From Sphingomonas aurea (GTDB taxonomy: Bacteria; Pseudomonadota; Alphaproteobacteria; Sphingomonadales; Sphingomonadaceae): a DNA stretch of 64,000 nt. Where the stretch lies: contig NZ_JAUUDS010000002.1 in NCBI RefSeq assembly GCF_030678875.1, forward strand, positions 1-64,000, written 5' to 3'. The notes under the pieces were generated by a model. The model did no database searches. It was given only the letters and a program-made list of their open reading frames with translations, and was not told where the DNA came from. Position 1 is the first letter of the stretch; every line of letters starts with the position of its first letter. Position numbers and translations under genes: made by a program. Positions 34,938 to 43,438 of the stretch are shown one piece after another.

Positions 34938-35642
34938 CTAGGCGCGCGACGGGATGTCGAGGCCGCGCTGCACCGCCGGCCGTGCCAGCCCCCGCTCCAG
35001 CCAGGCAGCGACATGGGTGAAACGATCGAATCCGACGATCTCGCGCGCCTCGTAGAAGCCGATCAGGTTGCGGACCCAGCCCAGCATGGCGATGTCGGCG
35101 ATCGAATAGTCCTCGCCGACGAACCAGCTCCGCCCTGCCAGCCACCCATCCATCACGGCGAGCAGCCGCTGCGTCTCCGCGACGTACCGGTCGCGCGGCC
35201 GCTTGTCGTCATAGTCCTTGCCATCGAACTTGTGGAAGAAGCCGAGCTGCCCGAACATCGGCCCCACACCGCCCATCTGGAACATCAGCCACTGCACCGC
35301 CTGCCAGCGCTGGGCCGGATCGATCGGCAGGAACTTGCCCGTCTTCTCCGCGAGATAGAGCAGGATCGTGCCGGATTCGAACAGCGCCAGCGGCCGGCCG
35401 CCGGGACCGTCCGGATCGATGATCGCGGGGATCTTGCCGTTGGGGTTGAGCGACAGGAACTCGGGCGTCTTCTGGTCCGCCCGGCCGAAATCGACCAGAT
35501 GCGGCTCATAGGCAAGGCCCGTCTCCTCCAGCATGATCGACACCTTCACCCCATTGGGCGTCGGCAGCGAATAGAGCTGGATACGATCGGGATATCGGGC
35601 CGGCCACCGGCGGGTGATCTGGAAGGTGGACAGGTCGGTCAT
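34938..35642 (-). CDS. Glutathione S-transferase, YghU/YfcG (Nu) type
   Basis: A 234-residue cytosolic protein with a thioredoxin-fold N-terminal domain (IQLYSLPTPNGVKVSIMLEE, then NPNGKIPAIIDPDGPGG and LFESGTILLYLAEKTGKFLP) and a helical C-terminal domain (WLMFQMGGVGPMFGQLGFFH; YSIADIAMLGWVRN). The TPNG and FESGxILLYLAEK motifs are those of Nu-class enzymes, which reduce disulfides with two glutathiones. It stands alone, with no partner gene. Confidence 0.92.
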   Translation of the reverse strand: MTDLSTFQITRRWPARYPDRIQLYSLPTPNGVKVSIMLEETGLAYEPHLVDFGRADQKTPEFLSLNPNGKIPAIIDPDGPGGRPLALFESGTILLYLAEKTGKFLPIDPAQRWQAVQWLMFQMGGVGPMFGQLGFFHKFDGKDYDDKRPRDRYVAETQRLLAVMDGWLAGRSWFVGEDYSIADIAMLGWVRNLIGFYEAREIVGFDRFTHVAAWLERGLARPAVQRGLDIPSRA

Positions 35643-35854
35643 CGTGATCGCTCTCTCTCTTGCCGGCCGCTACATCGTGACGGCCCGGTGATTTACAAGC
35701 TACGCCGGCCGCTCGGACCGCGCCGTGGCGATCGGGAGCGGCTCCGACACCAGCCCTGCACCGCTCCCGCCCGCGCAACCGCGTTGACGAAGGCCCGCAA
35801 CGCGGCGGGCAAGACGCGTGCTCCGATCATGATCGGCGATCCCTCAGCGCCGTC

Positions 35855-37438
35855 TCATCTCTCCGCATGGCCGATCTGGCCGCTGTCCACGTCAAGGTCG
35901 CGCAGGTCGCGCCCGCGCGTCTCGCGGCCGAACCAGGCGACCAGCGCCAGCGCGAGCGCGGTCGGGATCATCACCAGTGCCGACGACACGCCCATCGACA
36001 GGATGATGCCGCTGATCGTCAGCCCCTGCGCCATCAGCCCGCCGCCCTTGGTACAGGCCGCGACCCATCCGGTCGCGCGGCCGCGCACGCGCATCGGAAA
36101 ACTCTCGGCGGTATAGGGCAGGACGATGGCGATGATGCCGTTGGTGCCGACGATCAGCAGCGCGACCGGGAGCACCGGGCTACCGCTGCCCGCCAGTTCC
36201 AGCCGCAGGACCAGCAACAGTCCCGCCAGGGTCAGCGCGATCATCGTCGCCAGCGACCATTTGGTGCTCCAGCGGCTGTAGAGCAGCGCCGCGACGAAGA
36301 CCGTGGGGAAGGCAATCAGGGCACTCTCGGCGAGCAACCGGCTCGAAACGCCGACCGAATAGCCCTTGGCGACCAGATCCGCCGGCAGCCAGAGCAGCAG
36401 CCCGAAATTGACAAACCCCCAGGACAGGGCACAGACGCTGAGCGCGGCGAGCTTGCCATACAGCATCGTGCCGGTCAGCGCGTGCGCGCCACGCTTTTCC
36501 GCTACCATCGCCGCATCGGCGCGCGTGGCGCGCGCGCCAAAACGGCGCATCACCGCCTCCGCCTCCTGCACCCGCCCACGCGCGAGCAGGAACTTGGCGG
36601 ACTCGGGGATCAGCGCGCCGAGCACTACCAGCGTCAGCCCGGTCGGCAGGTTCGCCAGCCACAGGATGCGCCAGCCGAAGATCGGCTGCAGCACCGCCGA
36701 CAGGCCGCTGGCGGCGAAATAGCCGCCGACCGCGCCGAGCCCGCCGACCAGCACCAGGCTCCAGCCGCGATGGCGGTTGGGCATCATCTCGGCGAGCAGG
36801 GCATAGGTGACCGGCAGCATCCCGCCCGCCGCGGCGCCCATCATGAAACACATTGCGATGTTCCAGGCCAGGCTCGGCATCGCGCCGCAGATGGAGGTGC
36901 CGACGAACATTACCGCCGACAACAGGATCGACGCCTTGCGCCCATAAATATCGGCGATCCAGCCCCACAGCACCGATCCGGTCACGGTGCCGGCCAGTGC
37001 GAAGAACGGCACCAGCGACACCGTCTTCTTCGGCACGCCATATTCGGCGATCATGCCGGGCACGGTGAAGCCGAGCGAGGCCGGCTTCATCACGTCGATC
37101 ACCAGCGCGATCACCAGCACCGCCATCAGCCCCCAGTGCGCGGCCCCAAGCCGCGCATCCTCCGGCGCGGCGACGACGATGTCGGCCGCCGCCGCGCGCT
37201 GGGCTGCGACGTTGCGCGGCAGCAGGCCGTATGCGGCGACCAGCGTCCCCAGCACGATCAGCGCCATGCCGCCGAGCATGACATTGTCCATCGGCATGCC
37301 GGCCAGGTGATAGTGCATCGCCCGCGCCATCGCGAACATCGGCAGGTGTGCCACCACGCCCGCGGTCACCGCGACGCAGCCGAGCACGAAGGCCCACACC
37401 GCCTGCCGATCCGACAGGGTGCTGGTCAGGCCGGTCAC
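35855..37438 (-). CDS. MFS transporter
   Basis: A 527-residue permease with about twelve transmembrane helices. The cytoplasmic-loop motif GWIADIYGRKASIL and the second half motif ESFPMRVRGRATGW identify the metabolite:H+ symporter / sugar-organic acid branch. It starts at a GTG overlapping the ClC stop (GTGA). The N-terminal helix pair (FVLGCVAVTAGVVAHLPMFA; LGGMALIVLGTLVAAYGLLP) precedes the usual twelve and may be an added pair. Substrate unknown. Confidence 0.85.
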   Translation of the reverse strand: MTGLTSTLSDRQAVWAFVLGCVAVTAGVVAHLPMFAMARAMHYHLAGMPMDNVMLGGMALIVLGTLVAAYGLLPRNVAAQRAAAADIVVAAPEDARLGAAHWGLMAVLVIALVIDVMKPASLGFTVPGMIAEYGVPKKTVSLVPFFALAGTVTGSVLWGWIADIYGRKASILLSAVMFVGTSICGAMPSLAWNIAMCFMMGAAAGGMLPVTYALLAEMMPNRHRGWSLVLVGGLGAVGGYFAASGLSAVLQPIFGWRILWLANLPTGLTLVVLGALIPESAKFLLARGRVQEAEAVMRRFGARATRADAAMVAEKRGAHALTGTMLYGKLAALSVCALSWGFVNFGLLLWLPADLVAKGYSVGVSSRLLAESALIAFPTVFVAALLYSRWSTKWSLATMIALTLAGLLLVLRLELAGSGSPVLPVALLIVGTNGIIAIVLPYTAESFPMRVRGRATGWVAACTKGGGLMAQGLTISGIILSMGVSSALVMIPTALALALVAWFGRETRGRDLRDLDVDSGQIGHAER

Positions 37439-38775
37439 CCCCTACCCTCCTCGCCGTCCTTCCGCATCGCGAACGTCTTCGCCAGTCCGTGATAGAGCTT
37501 CTCGCGGCAGACGAACTGGCTGGCACCGTCGGCGATGAAGGCGGTGGCGAACATCGGCAGCATCAGCCCGCGGCTCGCCGTTGTCTCGGACAGGATGATG
37601 ACCGCGGTCAGCGGTGCGCGGACGACGCCGGCGAAATAGCCGACCATCCCCAGGATCACGATGGCCGAGGCGGGCGAGTCCGGAAATATCGGCCGCAGCA
37701 GGTTGCCGATCCCCGCCCCCACCGCCAGCGACGGCGCAAAGATGCCGCCGGGCAGGCCGGCGATGGCGGTGGCGAGCGTCGCGGCGAACTTGGCCGGCCC
37801 GAACCACAAAGGCGCGTCGACCCCGACGATCATCGCCCGCGCCGCGCCATAGCCGGTACCCCAGGTCAGCCCCGTCGCCACGCCCAGCCCGCCGACCGCC
37901 AGCCCGCAGGCCGCCGCGAACAGCACCGGGCGACGCCTGCTCCACCAGGTCAGGCGGTTGGTGCCCGTCGCCATGGCCAGCATCAATCGCGAGAACAGCC
38001 CGCCCGCGATTCCGCCGGCCAGCCCGGCGACCGGCACTGCGGTCAGCGCCGCCACCAGCGGCATGTGCGCGCCGATCAGCCCGAAATAGACGTAATCGCC
38101 CTGCACCGACTGCGCGACCATGCCGGCGATGACGATCGCGGCGAGGACCAGCAGCGTCACCTTCTGCTCATAGGCCGATGCGAGTTCCTCGATCGCGAAC
38201 AACAGGCCGGCGAGCGGTGTGTTGAACGCCGCCGCGACACCCGCGGCGCCGCCCGCGATCAGCACCGCCCCGCGCAGCGGCACGCGCAGCAGCCGGTGGC
38301 TCAATCCCATTACCGCCGCCGCGATCTGTACCGTCGGCCCCTCGCGCCCGACCGAGGCGCCGCCCAGCACTGCCGCGAGCGTCAGCAGCGCCTTGCCGAC
38401 GACAGTGCGGACCGACACCAGCGCGCCGGTCGCCCGCTCCGGATCCGCTTGCGCTGCGATCACCTGCGGAATGCCCGATCCGCGCGCCAGCGGCACGTAG
38501 CGCCGCGTCAGCCACACCAACGCGGCAAAGATCAGCGGCGTCGTCGCCAGCGGCGCCCAGGGATAGCGCGCGGCATACGCGCCGAACAGATCGGCGGCGA
38601 GGTCTGCAGCCTTGGCAAAGACGGTGGCGGCAAGGCCGATCGCCACCGCCCCCATCAGGATCGCCAGCCGTGTCCGAAACCGTACCGAGCGCGGCCCTTG
38701 GGCACGCAGCAGCGCACGGTAGCGCGCGGGCGTCCAGCGGCGGGCGCTGTCCTGAGACGATGGTGATCGGGCCAT
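37435..38775 (-). CDS. ClC-family chloride channel or transporter
   Basis: A 446-residue membrane protein of the ClC family. Selectivity signatures are visible: GSGIP (in ARGSGIPQVIAAQ), GREGP (GGASVGREGPTVQ, holding the gating glutamate), and the AFNTPLAGLLFAIEEL region. There is no C-terminal CBS domain. The gating glutamate is present, so proton-coupled exchange is possible; some members move fluoride or nitrate. It is translationally coupled to the downstream MFS gene. Confidence 0.92.
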   Translation of the reverse strand: MARSPSSQDSARRWTPARYRALLRAQGPRSVRFRTRLAILMGAVAIGLAATVFAKAADLAADLFGAYAARYPWAPLATTPLIFAALVWLTRRYVPLARGSGIPQVIAAQADPERATGALVSVRTVVGKALLTLAAVLGGASVGREGPTVQIAAAVMGLSHRLLRVPLRGAVLIAGGAAGVAAAFNTPLAGLLFAIEELASAYEQKVTLLVLAAIVIAGMVAQSVQGDYVYFGLIGAHMPLVAALTAVPVAGLAGGIAGGLFSRLMLAMATGTNRLTWWSRRRPVLFAAACGLAVGGLGVATGLTWGTGYGAARAMIVGVDAPLWFGPAKFAATLATAIAGLPGGIFAPSLAVGAGIGNLLRPIFPDSPASAIVILGMVGYFAGVVRAPLTAVIILSETTASRGLMLPMFATAFIADGASQFVCREKLYHGLAKTFAMRKDGEEGRG

Positions 38776-38967
38776 GGCGGCGGCTTACACAAGGGTGCGG
38801 CACCATGGCCAGTACGGGATGGTCAAATCACTCGCCAGGGACACCAAGCCACGGGAGGGTCACGACACAGTCCGTGAGCGGTTCCCAGAAACCTCGCGGT
38901 TCAAGCCGCGTTCCCATTCGCGATTTATCAGGCTGGCGGTTGCCTGACGCCGCCACCTTTTCCCCAA

Positions 38968-39060
38968 GGGGATGCTGGAAGGAAAGAGGGGCAGCCCTCA
39001 GAACGAGGCTCGAAGGCCAAAACCGCGGTGCGAGCGCGGTCCCGTCCTAAAAGGCACGTA
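38968..39060 (+). ncRNA. Candidate nhaA-I (Li+-I) riboswitch
   Basis: Upstream of nhaA, a compact structured element reads from GGGGATGCTGGAAGG to about CCTAAAAGGCACGTAATCGG. A closing stem GGATG/CGTCC (38970-38974 with 39043-39047) encloses hairpins at 38986-38999 (GAGGG-GCAG-CCCTC) and 39022-39040 (ACCGCG/CGCGGT), joined by a purine-rich strand (GGCTCGAAGGCCAAAA). Its location and conserved-looking junctions fit the nhaA-I motif, later described as a lithium-sensing riboswitch. I recall the motif but cannot align it here. Confidence 0.7.
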
Positions 39061-39109
39061 ATCGGTTGTGATACCTTCCCCTGGGTGTCAGTAACGAAAA
39101 CGGGTGTCG

Positions 39110-39177
39110 GCTCTGGCGTGGGCCGGCAGGTTTTCACGTTGGTCGGGCCGCCAGCGCCGAACCCTTTTGCCCGGAGC
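39110..39177 (+). promoter_or_regulatory. Possible RBS-sequestering pairing before nhaA
   Basis: GCTCTGG (39110-39116) is complementary to CCGGAGC (39171-39177), which contains the GGAG ribosome-binding site of nhaA. In RNA this makes 7 pairs including one G-U. It could be the off-state platform of the riboswitch. The alternative on-state pairing is not evident. Confidence 0.4.
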
Positions 39178-39183
39178 ATCGGT

Positions 39184-40446
39184 TTGCCGGATCACAATTC
39201 GACGTCATCGCCCGTCCTTGCCGCCGCCACGGACCTGGTCGTTCGACTGAGACCGAGATCGGCGTTGCGCGCATTCCTGCAAAGCGGCGCATCGGGCGGG
39301 CTTGTGCTGATGGCGGCTGCCGTCGCCGCGATGGTCGTTGCCAACAGCAGCTTGAGCGACAGCTATTTCCGGATCCTGAGCGCCCATGTCGGCCCGCTGT
39401 CGGTCCTGCACTGGATCGACGATGCGCTGATGTCGCTGTTCTTCCTGCTCGTCGGGCTGGAGATCAAACGGGAGTTGGTCGACGGCCATCTGGCAAGCTG
39501 GTCGGATCGCGTGCTGCCGACCATCGCGGCGGCGAGCGGCATGGCGGTGCCTGCAATCGTCTATCTCGCCATCGCCGGTAGTACGCCCGGACTGGCGCGA
39601 GGCTGGGCGATCCCGTCGGCGACCGACATCGCCTTCGCGATCGGCGTCATGGCGCTGCTCGGCAAACGCGTCCCCGCATCGCTGAAGCTGTTCCTGACCA
39701 CCGTCGCCATCGTCGACGACATGGGTGCCGTCGCCGTCATCGCACTTGCCTATACCAGGGAGATCAGCGGACTGGCTCTGCTCGCGGCAGTCGTCACAAC
39801 CGGCGTGATGTTCATCCTCAATCGATGGGGGGTGGTGCGGCTTCTTCCCTATCTCCTCCTGGCGCTCGTCCTCTGGGCCGCGGTCTGGATGTCCGGCATC
39901 CATGCCACCATCGCCGGCGTCGTCACCGCCGCCCTTATCCCGATCCGGCGCTCGCCCGGCGCGCCGGACGCGGCAGGATCACCGCTGCATCGGCTCGAAC
40001 ATGGCCTCCAGCCCTGGGTCGCCTATGCGATCGTGCCGCTGTTCGGCTTCGCCAATGCCGGCGTCTCGCTTGCCGGTTTCGGTATCTCGACGCTCCTGAC
40101 CCCGCTGCCGCTCGGGATCGCCGCGGGCCTGCTGGTGGGCAAGCAGGTCGGCGTTCTCGGCGCGGTATATGGCGCGGTGCGCCTCGGATGGGTCAACCGG
40201 CCCGGCGGCGCATCATGGGTGCAGGTCTATGGCACGGCGCTGCTCTGCGGCATCGGCTTCACCATGAGTCTGTTCATCGGCGGGCTCGCTTTCACCGATG
40301 CCACACTGGAGCGGCAAGTGAAGCTCGGCGTCCTCGCCGGTTCGATCCTTTCGGCACTTGCGGGCTCTTGTGTGTTGTACCTCGGCGGCAGGCATCGACT
40401 GACACCGCCGGAGGACATGATGGCCGCGGAGCAGGGAGCACCATGA
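39184..40446 (+). CDS. nhaA: NhaA, Na+/H+ antiporter
   Basis: NhaA expels Na+ or Li+ in exchange for two protons. The 420-residue protein has the family motifs IDDALMSLFFLLVGLEIKRE, WAIPSATDIAFAIGVMALLG (with the conserved aspartate pair region PSATDIAFA), FLTTVAIVDDMGAVAVIAL and the C-terminal LLCGIGFTMSLFIGGLAF. I choose the TTG at 39184 because GGAG lies 8 bases before it; the ORF remains open upstream but that part is the riboswitch leader. The stop overlaps the next ATG (ATGA). Confidence 0.95.
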   Translation: MPDHNSTSSPVLAAATDLVVRLRPRSALRAFLQSGASGGLVLMAAAVAAMVVANSSLSDSYFRILSAHVGPLSVLHWIDDALMSLFFLLVGLEIKRELVDGHLASWSDRVLPTIAAASGMAVPAIVYLAIAGSTPGLARGWAIPSATDIAFAIGVMALLGKRVPASLKLFLTTVAIVDDMGAVAVIALAYTREISGLALLAAVVTTGVMFILNRWGVVRLLPYLLLALVLWAAVWMSGIHATIAGVVTAALIPIRRSPGAPDAAGSPLHRLEHGLQPWVAYAIVPLFGFANAGVSLAGFGISTLLTPLPLGIAAGLLVGKQVGVLGAVYGAVRLGWVNRPGGASWVQVYGTALLCGIGFTMSLFIGGLAFTDATLERQVKLGVLAGSILSALAGSCVLYLGGRHRLTPPEDMMAAEQGAP

Positions 40447-42035
40447 GCGAGGCAGCGAGCACCCACTCCGACCTGAACGGGGGGCTTGCCCACCTGGCGC
40501 TGTATCGTTGGTGGCGGCGGACGATCGTCGCGCGGGTCGATCATGAAGCCGTCGTCGCCCGTATCGTTGAGGAAAGTGGCTGGTCGCCCCGGTTCGCGTT
40601 CATGACCATGATGTCGGCCGGCATCGCTGTCTTGGGCCTGCTGCTCTCCTCTCCCGCCGTCGTCATCGGGGCCATGCTGATATCGCCGCTAATGAACCCC
40701 ATCTTGGGCTTCGGCTTCAGCCTCGCGCTCTTCGACTTTCGCGAGCTGCGCCGATCATTGAAGGCACTGGCGATCGGATCGACGGCGGCGGTCGCGTTCA
40801 CCGCGCTCATCGTGCTCATCTCGCCGCTGCAAGCCCCGACTTCGGAAATCGTCGCGCGGACGCGGCCGAACCTGTTCGACTTGGCCGTCGCGCTTTTCGC
40901 CGCGCTCGCCGGCAGCTTCGCGATCATCCGTGGACGCGGGGAGACGATCGTCGGCGTCGCCATCGCCACCGCCCTGATGCCGCCGCTGGCCGTCGTCGGC
41001 TACGGCATCGCCACGCGCAACATGCCGGTCGGCGCAGGGGCGTTCGCGCTGTTCGTCACCAACTTCATCACGATCGCGCTGTCGGCGACGCTGATGGCGC
41101 GCTTCTACGGCTTCGGCCATCACCTCTCGCGCCGGCAGAGCTGGACGCAGACGATCCTTCTAGTCCTCGTCTTCATCATCATGGCGGTGCCGCTCGGCAT
41201 CTCGCTCAACCGGATCGGACGCGAGGCCGTGGCCGTCTCGCAGACCCGCACCCTGCTCAGCGAGAAATTCGGCGAGGAGGCGCGCGTGACGCAACTCGAC
41301 CTGGATTTCGCCGCGGATCCGCTCGTCGTGCGTGCCGTCGTCATCGCACCACGCGGCACCATGCAGAAGGCGCCAGCATTGCAAGAGGCGCTGGCGGACA
41401 GGCTCGGCCGCCGGATCAGGCTCGATCTCGACCAGATACTGCTCGAACCCGGCGCCGGCGCGCTGGAGGCGCAGCGCGAGGAATTGCGGCAGGCAGGCGA
41501 TTTTGCGAAGCTCGAGGCCGAGCGGAGCGCATCGCTCGCGCGCATGGTCGGGCTCATCACCGGGGTAGCGGCGGACGACGTGACGATCGATCGCGATCAT
41601 CACCGCGTCATCGCCGCGGCGGTCGCCTTGCCCGGCGCGAACCTCGAGACGTACCGGATGCTGGAGAGCCGCGCCGCCGCAGAGGATACGGGCTGGTCGG
41701 TCTCGGTCGTGCCACCGCAGTCGCCGCTTCCGCAAATCGCGTTTGCCGACAATGTCGACACGCTTGATGCCGCCGCCCGCAATGCCGTTGTGACATCAAT
41801 CTGGGCGGCCAGGCGCTGGAACATGCCGTCGCTCGGCGTACCAGGGTTGCCGGCAGGCGACCCGCCGGCGCGGCCGAACCTCTCGCAACGCCGTGCACTC
41901 GCCGTTGCCGCAATGCTGCGGGCGCAGGGGATCACCGCCATAGCCATGCCCGCCGCGGGCCAGCGCTTCCCGCTGGTTCCCGGCGCCGCAGTAGGTGCCA
42001 TGGACAGCGTAGCGGCCGGGGAGACAGGTCGATGA
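40443..42035 (+). CDS. DUF389 family membrane protein
   Basis: A 530-residue protein with an N-terminal membrane domain: AGIAVLGLLLSSPAVVIGAM, LISPLMNPILGFGFSLALFD, AVAFTALIVLISPL, LFAALAGSFAIIRG, and AFALFVTNFITIALSATLMA, followed by TILLVLVFIIMAVPLGISLN. The GLLLSSPAVVIGAMLISPLM signature marks DUF389. A long soluble C-terminal part (about residues 270-530) has repeating alpha/beta pieces. Function unknown; overlapping nhaA by ATGA ties it to Na+/Li+ physiology. Confidence 0.88.
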   Translation: MSEAASTHSDLNGGLAHLALYRWWRRTIVARVDHEAVVARIVEESGWSPRFAFMTMMSAGIAVLGLLLSSPAVVIGAMLISPLMNPILGFGFSLALFDFRELRRSLKALAIGSTAAVAFTALIVLISPLQAPTSEIVARTRPNLFDLAVALFAALAGSFAIIRGRGETIVGVAIATALMPPLAVVGYGIATRNMPVGAGAFALFVTNFITIALSATLMARFYGFGHHLSRRQSWTQTILLVLVFIIMAVPLGISLNRIGREAVAVSQTRTLLSEKFGEEARVTQLDLDFAADPLVVRAVVIAPRGTMQKAPALQEALADRLGRRIRLDLDQILLEPGAGALEAQREELRQAGDFAKLEAERSASLARMVGLITGVAADDVTIDRDHHRVIAAAVALPGANLETYRMLESRAAAEDTGWSVSVVPPQSPLPQIAFADNVDTLDAAARNAVVTSIWAARRWNMPSLGVPGLPAGDPPARPNLSQRRALAVAAMLRAQGITAIAMPAAGQRFPLVPGAAVGAMDSVAAGETGR

Positions 42036-43438
42036 GAGCCCGGCTGCTCCGGCTCGCGAACGGGCTCAGCGAAAGCTACTGGTTCGTGCCGACCGTGATG
42101 GCGATCGCCGCGCTGCTGCTCGCCGCAACGATGGTGTGGCTCGACAGCCATCACATGGCGACCTGGATGGACGGGCTGCCCTGGCTGTACGCCGCGCGGC
42201 CGTCCGGCGCCCGCAGCCTTCTGTCGTCGATCGGCGGGTCGATGATCGGGGTGGCGGGCACGACCTTCTCGGTGACGATCGCGGCGGTCGTCTATGCTTC
42301 GGGCCAGTACGGCCCGCGGCTGCTCAGCAACTTCATGTCCGATCGTGGCAACCAGGTGACGCTCGGCACCTTCATCGCGACCTTTCTCTATTCGCTTATC
42401 GTCCTGCGCACGATCCGCTCCCCTGACGAGAGCGGGGGCGAAGCAGCGTTCGTGCCGCAGCTTGCCGTGCTGGTGGGGGTGCTGCTCGTCCTCTGTTCGA
42501 TCGCGGTGCTGATCTACTTCATCCACCATGTTCCGAGCCGCATCCACATCAACAGCGTGATCGAGCGGATCGGCGACCGCCTGCTGCTGGAGATCGAACA
42601 CCGCTTTCCCAAGCCGATCGGCCATCCGGCCGACGCGCCGGATGACGAAGCCGCGATCCCGGTCGCTTTCGCCAGCGACGCCGCGCCCGCCATGCTCCAG
42701 CAGCGCGTCTGTGTCGATGCGAAGGATGCCGGCTATATCCAATTGATCGACGCGGACGCGCTGCTTCGGATCGCGCGCGACCGGGACGTGATCGTCCGCC
42801 TGCAATATCAGCCCGGCGACTTCATCCATCGCGGCAGCACGCTGCTCGAAGCATGGCCGGCCGACCGACTGGACGACGACGCGATCGATGCGCTGCGCGA
42901 TACATTCGCGTCAGGATCACGTCGCACGGCCCTTCAGGATATCCGCTTCCTCATCGACGAGCTGGTCGAGATCGCCGCCCGTGCGCTGTCGCCCGGCGTC
43001 AACGATCCGTTCACCGCCAGTTCCTGCCTCGACTGGCTGGGTGCCGCGCTCGCCGACCTTGGCGGACGTGAGCTGCCCTCGCGGCTGCGGGCGGACAAGG
43101 AAGGCCAGCTCCGCGTCATCACCCACCCGGTCACGTTCTCGGGGTTCGTCGACCGCGCCTTCGGGGCGCTGTCTCAATATGCGTCGGCGGACATGATCGC
43201 GGGCAAGCGCTTCGTCGCGGTGCTGGGCGACGTGGCGCTCGGGTGCCACGCAGCCGACCGGCTGGACAAGCTCACCAGCCTGACTCGGCAATTCCGCGAC
43301 TTGGCCGGCGAAGCCCTGACGGGCGTGAATCGCGAGGTCGTGCTGCAACGTGCCGATGAGCTGCTGCGTGCGCTCGCCGCGCCCGACCATCAGCGCCGTC
43401 TGCGCGATGGGCAGGCCTGTCTGGGAGAGACCGCATGA
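42032..43438 (+). CDS. DUF2254 membrane protein
   Basis: A 468-residue protein with N-terminal transmembrane helices (VPTVMAIAALLLAATMVWLD; SMIGVAGTTFSVTIAAVVYA; TLGTFIATFLYSLIVLRTIR; LAVLVGVLLVLCSIAVLIYF) and a large soluble domain. QYGPRLLSNFMSDRGNQVTL and the PGDFIHRGSTLLEAWPAD and SPGVNDPFTASSCLDWLG segments are those of DUF2254. Role unknown. It overlaps the DUF389 gene and the next gene by ATGA, so production is coupled. Confidence 0.88.
   Translation: MRARLLRLANGLSESYWFVPTVMAIAALLLAATMVWLDSHHMATWMDGLPWLYAARPSGARSLLSSIGGSMIGVAGTTFSVTIAAVVYASGQYGPRLLSNFMSDRGNQVTLGTFIATFLYSLIVLRTIRSPDESGGEAAFVPQLAVLVGVLLVLCSIAVLIYFIHHVPSRIHINSVIERIGDRLLLEIEHRFPKPIGHPADAPDDEAAIPVAFASDAAPAMLQQRVCVDAKDAGYIQLIDADALLRIARDRDVIVRLQYQPGDFIHRGSTLLEAWPADRLDDDAIDALRDTFASGSRRTALQDIRFLIDELVEIAARALSPGVNDPFTASSCLDWLGAALADLGGRELPSRLRADKEGQLRVITHPVTFSGFVDRAFGALSQYASADMIAGKRFVAVLGDVALGCHAADRLDKLTSLTRQFRDLAGEALTGVNREVVLQRADELLRALAAPDHQRRLRDGQACLGETA

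Noticed and set aside
35867..37492. 541-residue His/Gln-rich frame opposite the MFS gene
   Set aside because: Composition is that of an antisense image of hydrophobic helices.
39028..39183. N-terminal extension of NhaA
   Set aside because: These codons overlap the structured leader; an RBS-supported TTG at 39184 gives the family N-terminus.
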